Assembly (NCBI GenBank): GCA_021773435.1 | Contig: JAJFKC010000031.1 | Span: 1-49,733 of the forward strand | Source: Porticoccaceae bacterium | GTDB taxonomy: Bacteria > Pseudomonadota > Gammaproteobacteria > Pseudomonadales > Porticoccaceae | Length of the DNA stretch: 49,733 bases | Reading direction: 5' to 3' | In this document: piece by piece, positions 25,369 through 33,845 of the stretch | Numbering within the stretch: position 1 is the stretch's first letter | Layout: each line of letters begins with the position of its first letter | Position numbers and translations under genes: made by a program | Notes under the pieces: model-generated | Told to the model about the DNA's origin: nothing | Database searches by the model: none | Seen by the model: only the letters and a program-made list of their open reading frames with translations

Positions 25369-25401
25369 GTTGAGCATTAAGTTGAGCTTTGAGGTGAAAG
25401 A

Positions 25402-25638
25402 ATGAAAAAACTAAAAAACGAAAAAGAACTATTAAAAAAGGCTATTGATGAAGGCGTTAAATATGGCGAAAAACGAGGTGTTGTAGAATTTGAAGCCACC
25501 GATTCTGCCCATGACAAAATCGAGTATATCTACCGCCTGCTGGTACACGACGCGGTGATTCAACCCATTCCCGAAGACCAGATATCCCAGAAAACCATGA
25601 GCCATAAACTGGCTATCTGGGCTTCTAAAATGAAATAA
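25402..25638 (+). CDS. DUF5062-like small protein
   Basis: A 78-residue soluble protein, beginning MKKLKNEKELLKKAIDEGVKYG, with conserved-looking EATDSAHDKIEYIYRLLVHD and a C-terminal MSHKLAIWASKMK. It matches my recollection of DUF5062, a gammaproteobacterial family without function. It follows the TonB receptor by 33 bases on the same strand and may be co-transcribed by readthrough. AGGTGAAAGA precedes the ATG. Confidence 0.7.
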   Translation: MKKLKNEKELLKKAIDEGVKYGEKRGVVEFEATDSAHDKIEYIYRLLVHDAVIQPIPEDQISQKTMSHKLAIWASKMK

Positions 25639-25761
25639 TTTGGACGATGTAGAGACGCAATACCTGTATGCATCGTAGCGAATAGCACTTGTGAAGATCG
25701 CGCAATGTGAGATGGTGAAACATCGCTAGCCAGTTTCGGGGTTTGACACCTTAATTCAGAG

Positions 25762-25803
25762 GACTGGAATTTAGAGTGACTGGAATTTAGAGTGACTGGA
25801 ATT
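25762..25803. repeat. 16-bp tandem repeat, about 2.6 copies
   Basis: Units GACTGGAATTTAGAGT lie at 25762-25777 and 25778-25793. A third partial copy begins at 25794 and keeps the first ten bases. The repeat sits about 60 bases before the first Baeyer-Villiger monooxygenase. It may be an operator array for that gene or a slippage product. Confidence 0.55.
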
Positions 25804-25860
25804 CAATAGGGCTGGTCCAGAGAAAATTCAGAAAGATCAATTGAGTTGGAGGTAAGAATA

Positions 25861-27519
25861 ATGCCTAACGAACAAACCAGGCAAAATGTACCGGTAACCG
25901 CGACAGAAACCCTCGATGCAGTGGTGATTGGCGCGGGTTTTGGCGGTATGTATGCGCTGCACTCGCTTCGCGAAAGTGGATTGTCGGTCAGAGTTTATGA
26001 TGCCGCCGGGGGTGTCGGTGGCACGTGGTGGTGGAATTGCTACCCAGGGGCCAGGGTCGATTTCCCCGGCGGGCCCTTTTACTGTTACACCTTTTCCGAA
26101 CAACTTATGCAGGAGTGGGATTGGCCGGAAACTCAACCCGACCAGAAAACGGTGTTAGCCTATCTTGACTATGTGGCCGATAAGTTTGATCTGCGCAGAG
26201 ATATCCAGTTAGAAACCCGCGTGACTTCCGCACAGTATGACGAAGCTGCTCAGCGCTGGAATATAGAGACCAACAAAGGCGAAAAAATCAACGCGCAGTT
26301 CCTTGTTTGTGCGCTCGGCACCTTGTCTCAGGCCAACACACCTGATATTCCTGGCTTTGAAAGTTTCAGTGGCGAGTGTTACCACACCGGCCATTGGCCC
26401 CACGAAAATGTCGAGTTTGCGGGCAAGCGGATCGGAATAATCGGTACCGGATCTTCCGGTATTCAGGCTATCCCGGTGATTGCCAAAGAAGCTGAGCACC
26501 TAACGGTTTTCCAACGCACCCCGCAGTTCACCATTCCAGCAGGTAATGGCCCGTTAGATCCTGAGCTGGTGCGCGAAGCTCGGGAAGACTGGCCAGCGAT
26601 GCGCGCCCAGATGATGAAGTCGCCCATGGGCTCACCTTATCCTGCATCAAAGCTGTCATCGCGAGACCACACGCCCGAGCAACGCCAGGCGATGTTTGAA
26701 AAGCACTGGGATAAGGGCAGCCTCGGCATGCTGTTCGAGACCTACTTCGACATCCTTACCAATAAAGACACCAACGCCGAGCTGGCAGAATTTATGCGTG
26801 GCAAGATTCGCGACATTGTTGATGATCCCGCCGTGGTCGAAAAGCTACTGCCAGATTACTACCTGGGCACCAAGCGACAGGTGCTCGATGACGGTTATTA
26901 CGCGACCTTTAACCGCGATAACGTCACCCTGGTGGATCTGCGCGATGGCGCCATCGAAGGCATGACCCCCACCGGCATACGCACCGCGAGTGGCGAGGAG
27001 CATGCCCTGGATATGTTAATTCTGGCCACCGGATATGACGCCATCACCGGGGCATTTGAAGGTCTCAACCCTCGTGGTCGAGGTGGCATTAGCCTCAAAG
27101 AAAAATGGGGCGAACGTTTTAGTACGTATCTTGGTATGACCGTTCCCGAGTTTCCGAATCTGTTTATGATCCATGGTCCGGAATCGCCTTCGATACTGTT
27201 CAACATGCCTTTGGGGGCAGAGTTGCAATCGGACTGGATAAGAGATTGCATTCATCACCTTTGGGCGCAGGGCCAGGGGGCTATTGAACCGACTGTTGAA
27301 GCTGAAACCGCCTGGGGACAGGAGGTGGCCGACATCGCCGGTCATACTATGTTTTCAGATGATACAGATTCGTGGTACACCGGCGCTAATATTCCCGGTA
27401 AACATCGCCAGTTTCCCGTCTATCTGGGCGGGCCGAATTTTTATCGAAAGTTAGCCGATGTCGCTGCTAAAAACTACGAAGGGCTGGTGCAGGAAAAGGA
27501 GAAAGTGGCCGAAAACTAA
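25861..27519 (+). CDS. Baeyer-Villiger flavin monooxygenase (first copy)
   Basis: A 552-residue class B flavoprotein. ATG 25861 is chosen because GGAGGT lies seven bases upstream; a TTG five codons earlier is not needed. The FAD Rossmann motif GAGFGG (24-29), GGTWWWNCYPGARVD (53-67), the Baeyer-Villiger fingerprint FSGECYHTGHWP (169-180) and the NADPH motif GTGSSG (195-200) are all intact. Length matches cyclohexanone monooxygenases. It inserts oxygen next to a carbonyl, turning ketones into esters or lactones with NADPH and O2. The gene after it encodes an alpha/beta hydrolase that could cleave the ester. A close paralogue lies at 37.1-38.7 kb. Confidence 0.92.
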   Translation: MPNEQTRQNVPVTATETLDAVVIGAGFGGMYALHSLRESGLSVRVYDAAGGVGGTWWWNCYPGARVDFPGGPFYCYTFSEQLMQEWDWPETQPDQKTVLAYLDYVADKFDLRRDIQLETRVTSAQYDEAAQRWNIETNKGEKINAQFLVCALGTLSQANTPDIPGFESFSGECYHTGHWPHENVEFAGKRIGIIGTGSSGIQAIPVIAKEAEHLTVFQRTPQFTIPAGNGPLDPELVREAREDWPAMRAQMMKSPMGSPYPASKLSSRDHTPEQRQAMFEKHWDKGSLGMLFETYFDILTNKDTNAELAEFMRGKIRDIVDDPAVVEKLLPDYYLGTKRQVLDDGYYATFNRDNVTLVDLRDGAIEGMTPTGIRTASGEEHALDMLILATGYDAITGAFEGLNPRGRGGISLKEKWGERFSTYLGMTVPEFPNLFMIHGPESPSILFNMPLGAELQSDWIRDCIHHLWAQGQGAIEPTVEAETAWGQEVADIAGHTMFSDDTDSWYTGANIPGKHRQFPVYLGGPNFYRKLADVAAKNYEGLVQEKEKVAEN

Positions 27520-27577
27520 CTCAAGGCTAACAAGCACTGAATCCCATTAATGAAACTGACTGTCCTGGGGGGAGATC

Positions 27578-28387
27578 ATGCCAAAAATTAAAGTCGGTGA
27601 CATTCAGGTGTATTACGAAATTCACGGCACCGGGCCACGGTTGTTTTTTCTTAATGGCAGCGGCGGAGACCTCAGAAGCAAACCAAATATTTTTGATTCC
27701 CCGCTTTTAGAGCACTTCGAAATTCTTGCCCACGACCAACGAGGTCTTGGCCAGACTGAGCGCCCGGACATCCCCTACACAATGATGGACTATGCAGCCG
27801 ACGCCAATGGTCTGCTGGACGCCCTGGGCTGGGATCGTTGCCACGTTTTCGGCATATCATTCGGCGGCATGGTCGCCCAGGAATTTGCCCTGCGTTATGC
27901 CAGCCGAGTAGAGCGACTGGTACTGGCCTGCACCAGCAGTGGGGGTGCGGGTGGCGATTCGTACCCGTTGCACGAACTTGGGATTCAGTCAGCAGAGGAC
28001 CGCGCCGCAATGCTCATCGGCTTCAGCGATACCCGACGGGACGCGACCTGGCAAGCGGCCAACCCTGAAGAATTCCAGAATTTGGTGGATCTAACGGTGG
28101 CAAGTTTTGCGGTTGGGGCTGGCGAACCCGGTCGAGAGATCGGCGCACGTCGGCAAATAGAAGCTCGCGCCGCGCATAATACCTACGACAGGCTGCCAAA
28201 TCTTCAGATGCCCGTATTCCTTTGTGGTGGCCGCTACGACGGCGTTGCGCCAGCCGCTAATCTCTCAGCCATTCACAAGCAGGTGCCCCATGCTAACCTC
28301 GAAATGTTTAATGGCGGCCACCTGTTTTTTCTACACGACCCACAGGCGTTTGAGCGTATCGCAGCGTTTCTAAAGGACGACCTTTAA
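27578..28387 (+). CDS. Alpha/beta hydrolase
   Basis: A 269-residue hydrolase of the epoxide hydrolase/esterase type. It shows LNGSGGD (oxyanion region, 25-31), HDQRGLGQT (52-60), nucleophile elbow GISFGG with Ser94, CGGRYDGVAP with the acid Asp, and GGHLFFLHD with the catalytic His. It starts 58 bases after the Baeyer-Villiger monooxygenase, preceded by GGGGGAGATC. The likely role is hydrolysis of the ester or lactone made by that enzyme, as in known BVMO-esterase pairs; this is inference from position. Confidence 0.88.
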   Translation: MPKIKVGDIQVYYEIHGTGPRLFFLNGSGGDLRSKPNIFDSPLLEHFEILAHDQRGLGQTERPDIPYTMMDYAADANGLLDALGWDRCHVFGISFGGMVAQEFALRYASRVERLVLACTSSGGAGGDSYPLHELGIQSAEDRAAMLIGFSDTRRDATWQAANPEEFQNLVDLTVASFAVGAGEPGREIGARRQIEARAAHNTYDRLPNLQMPVFLCGGRYDGVAPAANLSAIHKQVPHANLEMFNGGHLFFLHDPQAFERIAAFLKDDL

Positions 28388-28453
28388 TGTTCGCCAGGTA
28401 AAATATTAAACTGAGGACGTGAAGCGCGAAGAGAGCACTGAAACAGCCGGGTG

Positions 28454-28729
28454 ATGATAACAACAAAAAAATTGATAACAGGGCATCAATTGTATTATTT
28501 CAATTCTTGCCCCTTCTGTATAAAAGTCCGGCTAGTGCTCTGGTGGCTAGGGCTGAAAATCCCAATGAAAAATATTAAAACTCAATCGAGTAACATAGCT
28601 GAACTGGTTGAAGGTGGCGGTATAAAGCAGGTGCCATGCCTACACATAGAAAGCGCAAGTGGTGAAAATCGCTGGCTGTATGAATCTACCGATATTATCC
28701 AATATCTTAAAACCGAACTATGTGAGTGA
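28454..28729 (+). CDS. Glutaredoxin-like protein
   Basis: A 91-residue thioredoxin-fold protein with the redox motif CPFC (19-22) after LYYFNS, the cis-Pro segment KQVPCLHIE, and a C-terminal LYESTDIIQYL as in GST-N/glutaredoxin proteins. It probably reduces disulfides or glutathione adducts in the cytoplasm. The in-frame GTG directly before the ATG is unlikely to be the start. Confidence 0.82.
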   Translation: MITTKKLITGHQLYYFNSCPFCIKVRLVLWWLGLKIPMKNIKTQSSNIAELVEGGGIKQVPCLHIESASGENRWLYESTDIIQYLKTELCE

Positions 28730-28801
28730 GCAGCTATAACACCCTCACGTAAAATATCGCTTTCATTTATCAATGCGAATGACAGCCCTTAAGGAAATAA
28801 A

Positions 28802-29143
28802 ATGAGCAGCCGGCCTGTTTGCCCCGCATGCAAATCGGAATATACCTACGAAGATAGAGAATTGTTCGTTTGCCCTGAATGTGCTCACGAATGGCCACAG
28901 GTTACGGCGGCTGAAACCGACGAAGATGAAGCTGTCATTCAAGACAGCAACGGCAATGTCCTTAGTGATGGCGATACTGTCACCGTTATCAAAGACCTGA
29001 AAGTGAAAGGTTCATCGTCGGTAGTCAAGGTCGGCACCAAAGTAAAAAATATCCGCCTCGTAGATGGCGACCACGATATTGACTGCAAAATCGATGGTAT
29101 CGGCGCGATGAAATTAAAGTCGGCATTTGTTAAGAAGGTTTGA
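28802..29143 (+). CDS. PhnA/YjdM-family zinc-ribbon protein
   Basis: A 113-residue protein with an N-terminal zinc ribbon (Cys7, Cys10, Cys24, Cys27) and the PhnA C-terminal domain ([19 protein letters not shown] ... [21 protein letters not shown]). The family is named after phosphonate operons but is not tied to phosphonate use, and no phn genes are here. AAGGAAATAAA precedes the ATG. Confidence 0.9.
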   Translation: MSSRPVCPACKSEYTYEDRELFVCPECAHEWPQVTAAETDEDEAVIQDSNGNVLSDGDTVTVIKDLKVKGSSSVVKVGTKVKNIRLVDGDHDIDCKIDGIGAMKLKSAFVKKV

Positions 29144-29240
29144 AGTAATAAGCGTGTGGCATAGTGAGGTTTGCTCAAGTTGCCTGATAGCATTTTTAGA
29201 CAATATTTTAAGATAAACAATAATAATCAAAGGCGTGGTC

Positions 29241-30263
29241 ATGACTGAACAAACCATCCTGGTGACCGGCGTTTCCGGCTTTATTGCAAAGCACTGTGTA
29301 CTTGAACTGCTCAAGCATGGCTACGCCGTGAGGGGTACGGTGCGTAGCCTTGGCAAGGCCGATGAGACGCGCGCGACGCTGAGCAAGCATTGCGATACAT
29401 CCAGCTTGTCCTTTGTAGAAGCGGATCTGCTTGACGACGAAGGCTGGGCGGCAGCCATGGAAGGAATAGATGGGGTGCTTCACCTGGCTTCGCCATTCCC
29501 TGCCGGAGAACCGAAGGACCCAAACGAGTTGCTGCGCCCGGCAGTCGAAGGAACCTTACGCGTATTGCGTGCCGCCGTCGCTGGGGGTGTTCCGCGTGTG
29601 ATCCAAACTTCGTCGATGGCAGCCGTCCTCCGCGGCCGTAGCCAGGCGGCCACGACGCCTTTCACTGAACACGACTGGACAGATGTTGATAACCCGGCTG
29701 TGACCAGCTACTACCGCTCCAAGACACTTGCCGAGCGGGCTGCTCGGGATTTCGTCGAGTCCGACGGCAGAGGCCTTCACTTTTCGACGATCAACCCAGG
29801 CCTGGTTCTTGGGCCTGTATTGGACCACGACATCGGTACGTCCGCTGAAGTCGTTCAGACGTTCTTAAGCGGGAAGGCCCCAGGGGTACCGCGAATCTGG
29901 TTTAGCGTTGTCGATGTTCGTGACGTTGCCAGAATGCATCGACTGGCTCTTGAGTCGAGTGAACCTTCCGGAGGGCGTTACCTTGGGGTGTCTGAGGTTC
30001 TCAGCTTCCTGGAGGTCGCGCGTTTGATTCGGGACAAGCTCGGCGTTGCAGCTAGCAAGGTGCCCAGGCGCGAACTGCCGAATTTTCTGGTCCGAGCAGT
30101 CGCCCTGTTTAATCCCACGGTGCGCACCATCCTTCCCGACCTGGGCTTCGCGTTTCAGGTCGATAACTCTCACACCTGCAATAGCCTGAAAATCGATTTT
30201 ATCCCAGCCGCTGAATCGGCACCTGCCATGGCCGAGAGCCTGATCGAATTGGGTCTGGTCTAG
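29241..30263 (+). CDS. NAD(P)-dependent epimerase/reductase, dihydroflavonol-reductase-like extended SDR
   Basis: A 340-residue extended short-chain dehydrogenase. ATG 29241 is used. It shows the nucleotide-binding motif TGVSGFIAKH, the substrate loop LHLASPF, the catalytic YYRSK (about residues 157-161) and NPGLVLGP. Proteins of this type reduce aldehydes or ketones with NADPH. The gene is visibly richer in G+C, with different codon choice from its neighbours, suggesting separate acquisition. Confidence 0.88.
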   Translation: MTEQTILVTGVSGFIAKHCVLELLKHGYAVRGTVRSLGKADETRATLSKHCDTSSLSFVEADLLDDEGWAAAMEGIDGVLHLASPFPAGEPKDPNELLRPAVEGTLRVLRAAVAGGVPRVIQTSSMAAVLRGRSQAATTPFTEHDWTDVDNPAVTSYYRSKTLAERAARDFVESDGRGLHFSTINPGLVLGPVLDHDIGTSAEVVQTFLSGKAPGVPRIWFSVVDVRDVARMHRLALESSEPSGGRYLGVSEVLSFLEVARLIRDKLGVAASKVPRRELPNFLVRAVALFNPTVRTILPDLGFAFQVDNSHTCNSLKIDFIPAAESAPAMAESLIELGLV

Positions 30264-30383
30264 GGATGTTACGAGTGGGAGCGGGGACCGTGGCGAAGGC
30301 AATACGGTGTCTCGTAGCTCACCTCTATCATTTAATGAAATGGAGCTTGTCGACCTTATCTGCGGCTGAGGAGACACAGAATA

Positions 30384-31142
30384 ATGAGTGACTATAAGTG
30401 CAATCTCGGAGTCAGGGGTTTTTGGCGACCTATCGTGACAGCAAGCATCGCGGTACTGGCCATGAGTTGCTATGCAGGCATTGATGAGGCATGGGTCGAA
30501 GGGAATATCGACGGCATAGACTATGTTGGTGTTCGGAATGAACCGCAGCACAGGCACGAGTTCGAGAATAATCGGGTAAGAATATACGATGTCCTTCTGC
30601 CGCCTGGATACATATCGCTTTATCACGCCCATACGGTGGATACGATCTATGTGGCAGTGCAGGGAGCAAAAGTGAAGATTTATCCCCTGTTAGGTTCCAT
30701 ACCAGTGCCAACAGACCGCCCTATTCCCACCGGGATTGTGTTCTGGAATCAGCACTCCATAAAACCAGTGATTCATGGGGTCACCAATATTGATGCCCAT
30801 GCTGCGAGGCTGGTGGGTGTTGAGCTTAAGTTTGAAGAAACTAGCTTAGCGCGCAAACCTTTATCAGGTGAAGGGCTTGAGCTGAGGGATACTCATAAAA
30901 AAGTACGTGTGTATGATTTAGAGCTAGCACCTGGAGAAAACACCGGTGAGTTGGCCGTTGATTTTTCAGGTCTTGTCATCGCCCTGACAGAAGCAACGGT
31001 CGAGAGCATTTCGGATAAGGGGTTGCGACAGGTATCTGCCTTCGAGCCTGCATCATGGGCCTGGCTCAATGCACCTGGCAAAGTGACATTAAGCAATGCT
31101 GGAGCGTCAATTTTCAAAGCAGTGGTTTATGAACTCCCCTAA
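30384..31142 (+). CDS. Secreted cupin-like protein, probably two cupin domains
   Basis: A 252-residue protein with an N-terminal export signal (hydrophobic 17-28, ending MSCYAG). It is followed by two beta-rich halves. The first has LLPPGYISLYHAHTVDTIYV with a cupin-like HxH (81, 83); the second has VYDLELAPGENTGELAVDF, which lacks the His pair. Cys29 near the cleavage site might be lipidated, but the motif is not a strict lipobox. No known enzyme is recognised. RBS GAGGAGACA precedes the ATG. Confidence 0.65.
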   Translation: MSDYKCNLGVRGFWRPIVTASIAVLAMSCYAGIDEAWVEGNIDGIDYVGVRNEPQHRHEFENNRVRIYDVLLPPGYISLYHAHTVDTIYVAVQGAKVKIYPLLGSIPVPTDRPIPTGIVFWNQHSIKPVIHGVTNIDAHAARLVGVELKFEETSLARKPLSGEGLELRDTHKKVRVYDLELAPGENTGELAVDFSGLVIALTEATVESISDKGLRQVSAFEPASWAWLNAPGKVTLSNAGASIFKAVVYELP

Positions 31143-31412
31143 CTTCCCGGAAGCCAGTTTCAGGGGCTTGTCTTATTAAAGGTAACAGGTGCGCGCCGAA
31201 TAGCTTCGCTGGCGTTAAAAGGCTCGTTTGCTGACACAGTAAAGAGTTACAGATTGTAAATCCTGGTGTTTACGGCAATGTTTCAAAGGCTGGACGACTG
31301 AGCGAGTAGCTTCTATCGGTAACATACTACTTATTGAATTGGCCGGAATACCGAAGGTGTAAGAAAAGGAAAATAGACAAATATAAATACAATCCATAAG
31401 GAGAAAACCAGT

Positions 31413-31898
31413 ATGACAAACTTCCTTCAGCACGGCTCCTGTCAATGTCAAAGCATTCGATACACCATCACCGATGCCCCATTGTTTACCCACGTTTGCC
31501 ATTGCACAAATTGTCAAAAACGTACTGGCAGCGCGTTTGTTTTAAATGCCATGGTACTAGAGGATGATTTTTCGATAACTGAAGGTGCCCTCGATAGCTT
31601 TTCAACCCTCACGGACAGCGGTGCCGAATTATCAGCATATACCTGCCCGTCCTGTCGTGATGTTTTGTACTACACCCTCCCCGGGTTTCAGAGAATTATC
31701 ATGGTCGCGGGAGGAACCTTCGATGATGCCAGTTGGCTTAAACCTGACGCCCATATCTTCACGAGGAGTAAACAGGCATGGCTGGAATTGTCAGATGAAA
31801 TCCCCGCCTATCTGGAGATGTATGAACTTGAAGAGGCATGGCCCGAAGCGTCTTTAGCGAAGTTAGCCGAAAGCCAGGTCTTATCTAATCCGAAATAA
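31413..31898 (+). CDS. GFA/CENP-V-family zinc protein
   Basis: A 161-residue protein of the GFA family (glutathione-dependent formaldehyde-activating enzyme-like). Zinc ligands are typical: Cys10, Cys12, Cys29, Cys31, Cys34, Cys78 and Cys81, with CHCTNCQKRTGSAF as signature. The biochemical role of most members is uncertain. AAGGAGAAAACC precedes the ATG. The 270 bases before it hold no further gene that I can support. Confidence 0.88.
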   Translation: MTNFLQHGSCQCQSIRYTITDAPLFTHVCHCTNCQKRTGSAFVLNAMVLEDDFSITEGALDSFSTLTDSGAELSAYTCPSCRDVLYYTLPGFQRIIMVAGGTFDDASWLKPDAHIFTRSKQAWLELSDEIPAYLEMYELEEAWPEASLAKLAESQVLSNPK

Positions 31899-31934
31899 TG
31901 GCCCGGTAATGTCAACCATCAAGGGAGCACGTTA

Positions 31935-32483
31935 ATGTTGGAGGTATTTGCTCAGTTTGGCGAGCTAATTGGGGGCGTGGGAGCACTGGCGGCCCTCGTC
32001 TACCTGGCCGTCCAAATTAGACAAAGCAATTCTGTTGCGAAAGCCCAGTCACGCCAGACCTTGCTCGATACTTTCGCCCAAACGAATTGGGAACTGACCA
32101 GAGAAACTGACTTGCTCCGAGTCTTTTCGCTCGGATTTCAAGCCTGGCCGGATATGCCCAACGAGGATAAAACTGCATTTGATTTAACGATGAGCCGCTA
32201 TATTTGTAACCTTCACAATGGACTCTTACTCAGGGATGCAGGGATGCTGGACGAGGAGACATTCGGGTTTGTTGCCGGGTACCTGCTTGTCATCGTTCGC
32301 ACGCCTGGGGGAGGAAGATGGTGGGAGGACACGTCATTTGCGAATTCGCTAGTGAGGGGCTACGTAAATAAGCGACTTGAGAATTCTGACGAGCTGCCTG
32401 GGATTCTCCAGGAATTAATGCCCCATTGGTACTTTCTCGTTGATCTTCAAACGGATTCGACGAATATAGAGAGTCATGAATGA
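31935..32483 (+). CDS. Membrane-anchored hypothetical protein (first of three relatives)
   Basis: A 182-residue protein with one N-terminal transmembrane segment (about 8-27, LIGGVGALAALVYLAVQIRQS) and a helical soluble domain containing Trp-rich ENWELT-like and MPNEDKTAFDLTMSRYI segments. The same start pattern (E-x-x-G-x-x-A-x-x-x-x-L-V-Y-L-A-x-Q) occurs in the tandem genes at 34.3 and 34.9 kb. No function is known to me. It is 36 bases after the GFA gene. Confidence 0.7.
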   Translation: MLEVFAQFGELIGGVGALAALVYLAVQIRQSNSVAKAQSRQTLLDTFAQTNWELTRETDLLRVFSLGFQAWPDMPNEDKTAFDLTMSRYICNLHNGLLLRDAGMLDEETFGFVAGYLLVIVRTPGGGRWWEDTSFANSLVRGYVNKRLENSDELPGILQELMPHWYFLVDLQTDSTNIESHE

Positions 32484-32655
32484 TGCTTAACAGGGCTAGC
32501 GAGAGGAAGACAAAAGCCGCCACTTCGCTGTCTTTTTAACCCCGCCTCTGGCGGAATTAGAGTGTAAAGGGACGAGAAGCATTTCATCTCACCACAGCCT
32601 TCGAGTTGAGGCGTCCGATTACGTTTGCGAAGGAAGAGAGGGCAGGAGATCCACA

Positions 32656-33096
32656 ATGACTACTACTACCGAGCAGAACAAAGAACTGATCCAGCGATTC
32701 TGGGAGGCCATGAATAAGCGGCAGCTTGAAACGCTAGACGATATTGTCGCGCGGGATGTCGTCCGCCACTGTCAGGCGACTCCAGATATTGAAGTTCGGA
32801 GTCTCGATCAGCTCAAGGACTTTCTAGGGCAGGACACAGATGTTTTTCCCGATTCCATTCAAACGATTACGCTCCTCATTGCTGAAGGCGATCTCGTCGC
32901 CGTATGGGCAACCTACGAAGGTACACAGACGGGCGCAATAGGCTCGTTTCCGCCTAAAGGCGCAAGAGCTCAGTTTGATTTCGGTGCCGTCTTTCGCGTA
33001 GAGAACAGCAAGATCGCGGAGTCGTGGGTAACCTGGGACAACATGGCCATGCTCCGATCCCTGGGACACCTCGAAGATGGTGCGAGCGGCGAATAA
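32656..33096 (+). CDS. SnoaL-like/NTF2-fold protein
   Basis: A 146-residue NTF2-like protein with the ester-cyclase type opening NKELIQRFWEAMNKRQLETLDDIV, and DLVAVWATYEGTQTG and GAVFRVENSKIAESWVTWD. SnoaL-like proteins include polyketide cyclases and hydrolases, but most members are of unknown substrate. GGCAGGAGATCCACA precedes the ATG. A short GC hairpin (CCGCC/GGCGG at 32542-32554) lies in the upstream gap. Confidence 0.85.
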   Translation: MTTTTEQNKELIQRFWEAMNKRQLETLDDIVARDVVRHCQATPDIEVRSLDQLKDFLGQDTDVFPDSIQTITLLIAEGDLVAVWATYEGTQTGAIGSFPPKGARAQFDFGAVFRVENSKIAESWVTWDNMAMLRSLGHLEDGASGE

Positions 33097-33113
33097 TAAG
33101 GAGGACGCACGCG

Positions 33114-33218
33114 GTGTCCGATCTTCTGGTGAGAGGGCTAACTACCACGCCCCAAACGATGGGTAATTCAGAATTCTCGGAAGACACCTATGCTAATCTT
33201 CTGCAACGCTCAACATAA
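33114..33218 (+). CDS. Possible 34-residue small ORF with strong Shine-Dalgarno
   Basis: A GTG start at 33114 follows AAGGAGG (33098-33104) by nine bases and reads 34 residues (start SDLLVRGLTTTP, end LLQRST) to TAA. The preceding gene stops at 33096, so the strong ribosome site does not serve any other gene. It may be a small protein, a leader peptide for the glutathione peroxidase gene, or the remnant of a decayed gene. Confidence 0.35.
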   Translation: MSDLLVRGLTTTPQTMGNSEFSEDTYANLLQRST

Positions 33219-33243
33219 TCATAATTAACCCAGGAGAAACACA

Positions 33244-33795
33244 ATGAGCAATTCACTTTACGATATACCCCTCAACAAAATAGATGGCAGCGAAGCGACG
33301 CTTGCCGAATACCAGGGCCAGGTGGCTTTGATCGTTAATGTCGCGTCCAAATGCGGCTTGACGCCCCAGTACGAAGGGCTGGAAAAACTTTACGAGAAAT
33401 ATAAAGACCAAAACTTTGTGGTCTTGGGTTTTCCCTGCAATGATTTCACGGGTCAGGAGCCGGGCACAGAGGCTGAAATTCAGGAATTCTGCATTGCGAA
33501 TTTCGGCGTGGAGTTTCCCATGTACAGCAAGGTCAATGTTAACAGTGAGCCACGGCACCCGCTGTATGCAACGCTTATCGATGCCAAACCAGAGGCCGAA
33601 GCCGCTGAGGGTGGCAAGTTGAAAGACGCGCTGGCTAAAAATGGCTTGCTCCCCAAACTCGACACCGACGTAACCTGGAATTTCGAGAAGTTTCTGGTCG
33701 GTCGAGATGGGTCGGTGTTGGGCCGCTTCGCCCCGGACATGACCCCTGAAGATGGCGTGTTGGTCAGTGCCATTGAAAGCGCACTTGCCGCCTAA
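33244..33795 (+). CDS. Glutathione peroxidase family (thiol peroxidase)
   Basis: A 183-residue peroxidase. Peroxidatic Cys37 is in NVASKCGLT; FPCNDFTGQEPG carries the second Cys and the active-site Gln; VTWNFEKFLV supplies Trp and Asn of the catalytic tetrad. It is a Cys rather than Sec enzyme and probably reduces hydroperoxides with thioredoxin or glutathione. The CNDF variant in place of CNQF is a small departure. CAGGAGAAACACA precedes the ATG. A reactive-oxygen role fits nearby flavin monooxygenases. Confidence 0.92.
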   Translation: MSNSLYDIPLNKIDGSEATLAEYQGQVALIVNVASKCGLTPQYEGLEKLYEKYKDQNFVVLGFPCNDFTGQEPGTEAEIQEFCIANFGVEFPMYSKVNVNSEPRHPLYATLIDAKPEAEAAEGGKLKDALAKNGLLPKLDTDVTWNFEKFLVGRDGSVLGRFAPDMTPEDGVLVSAIESALAA

Positions 33796-33845
33796 GGGCA
33801 TCTCGGCCTTTTAGCCGCCACCCCAATAAACTCAGGAGAACCGGT

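Noticed and set aside
25762-25803. CRISPR-like array
   Set aside because: Repeat units are directly abutting without spacers and only 16 bases long; no cas genes are present.
29865-30632. A 255-codon minus-strand frame across the SDR end and the cupin start
   Set aside because: It overlaps two supported genes and the gap between them; no recognisable domain or ribosome site.
33253-33801. A 182-codon minus-strand frame opposite glutathione peroxidase
   Set aside because: It mirrors almost exactly the glutathione peroxidase gene, whose active-site residues are complete.
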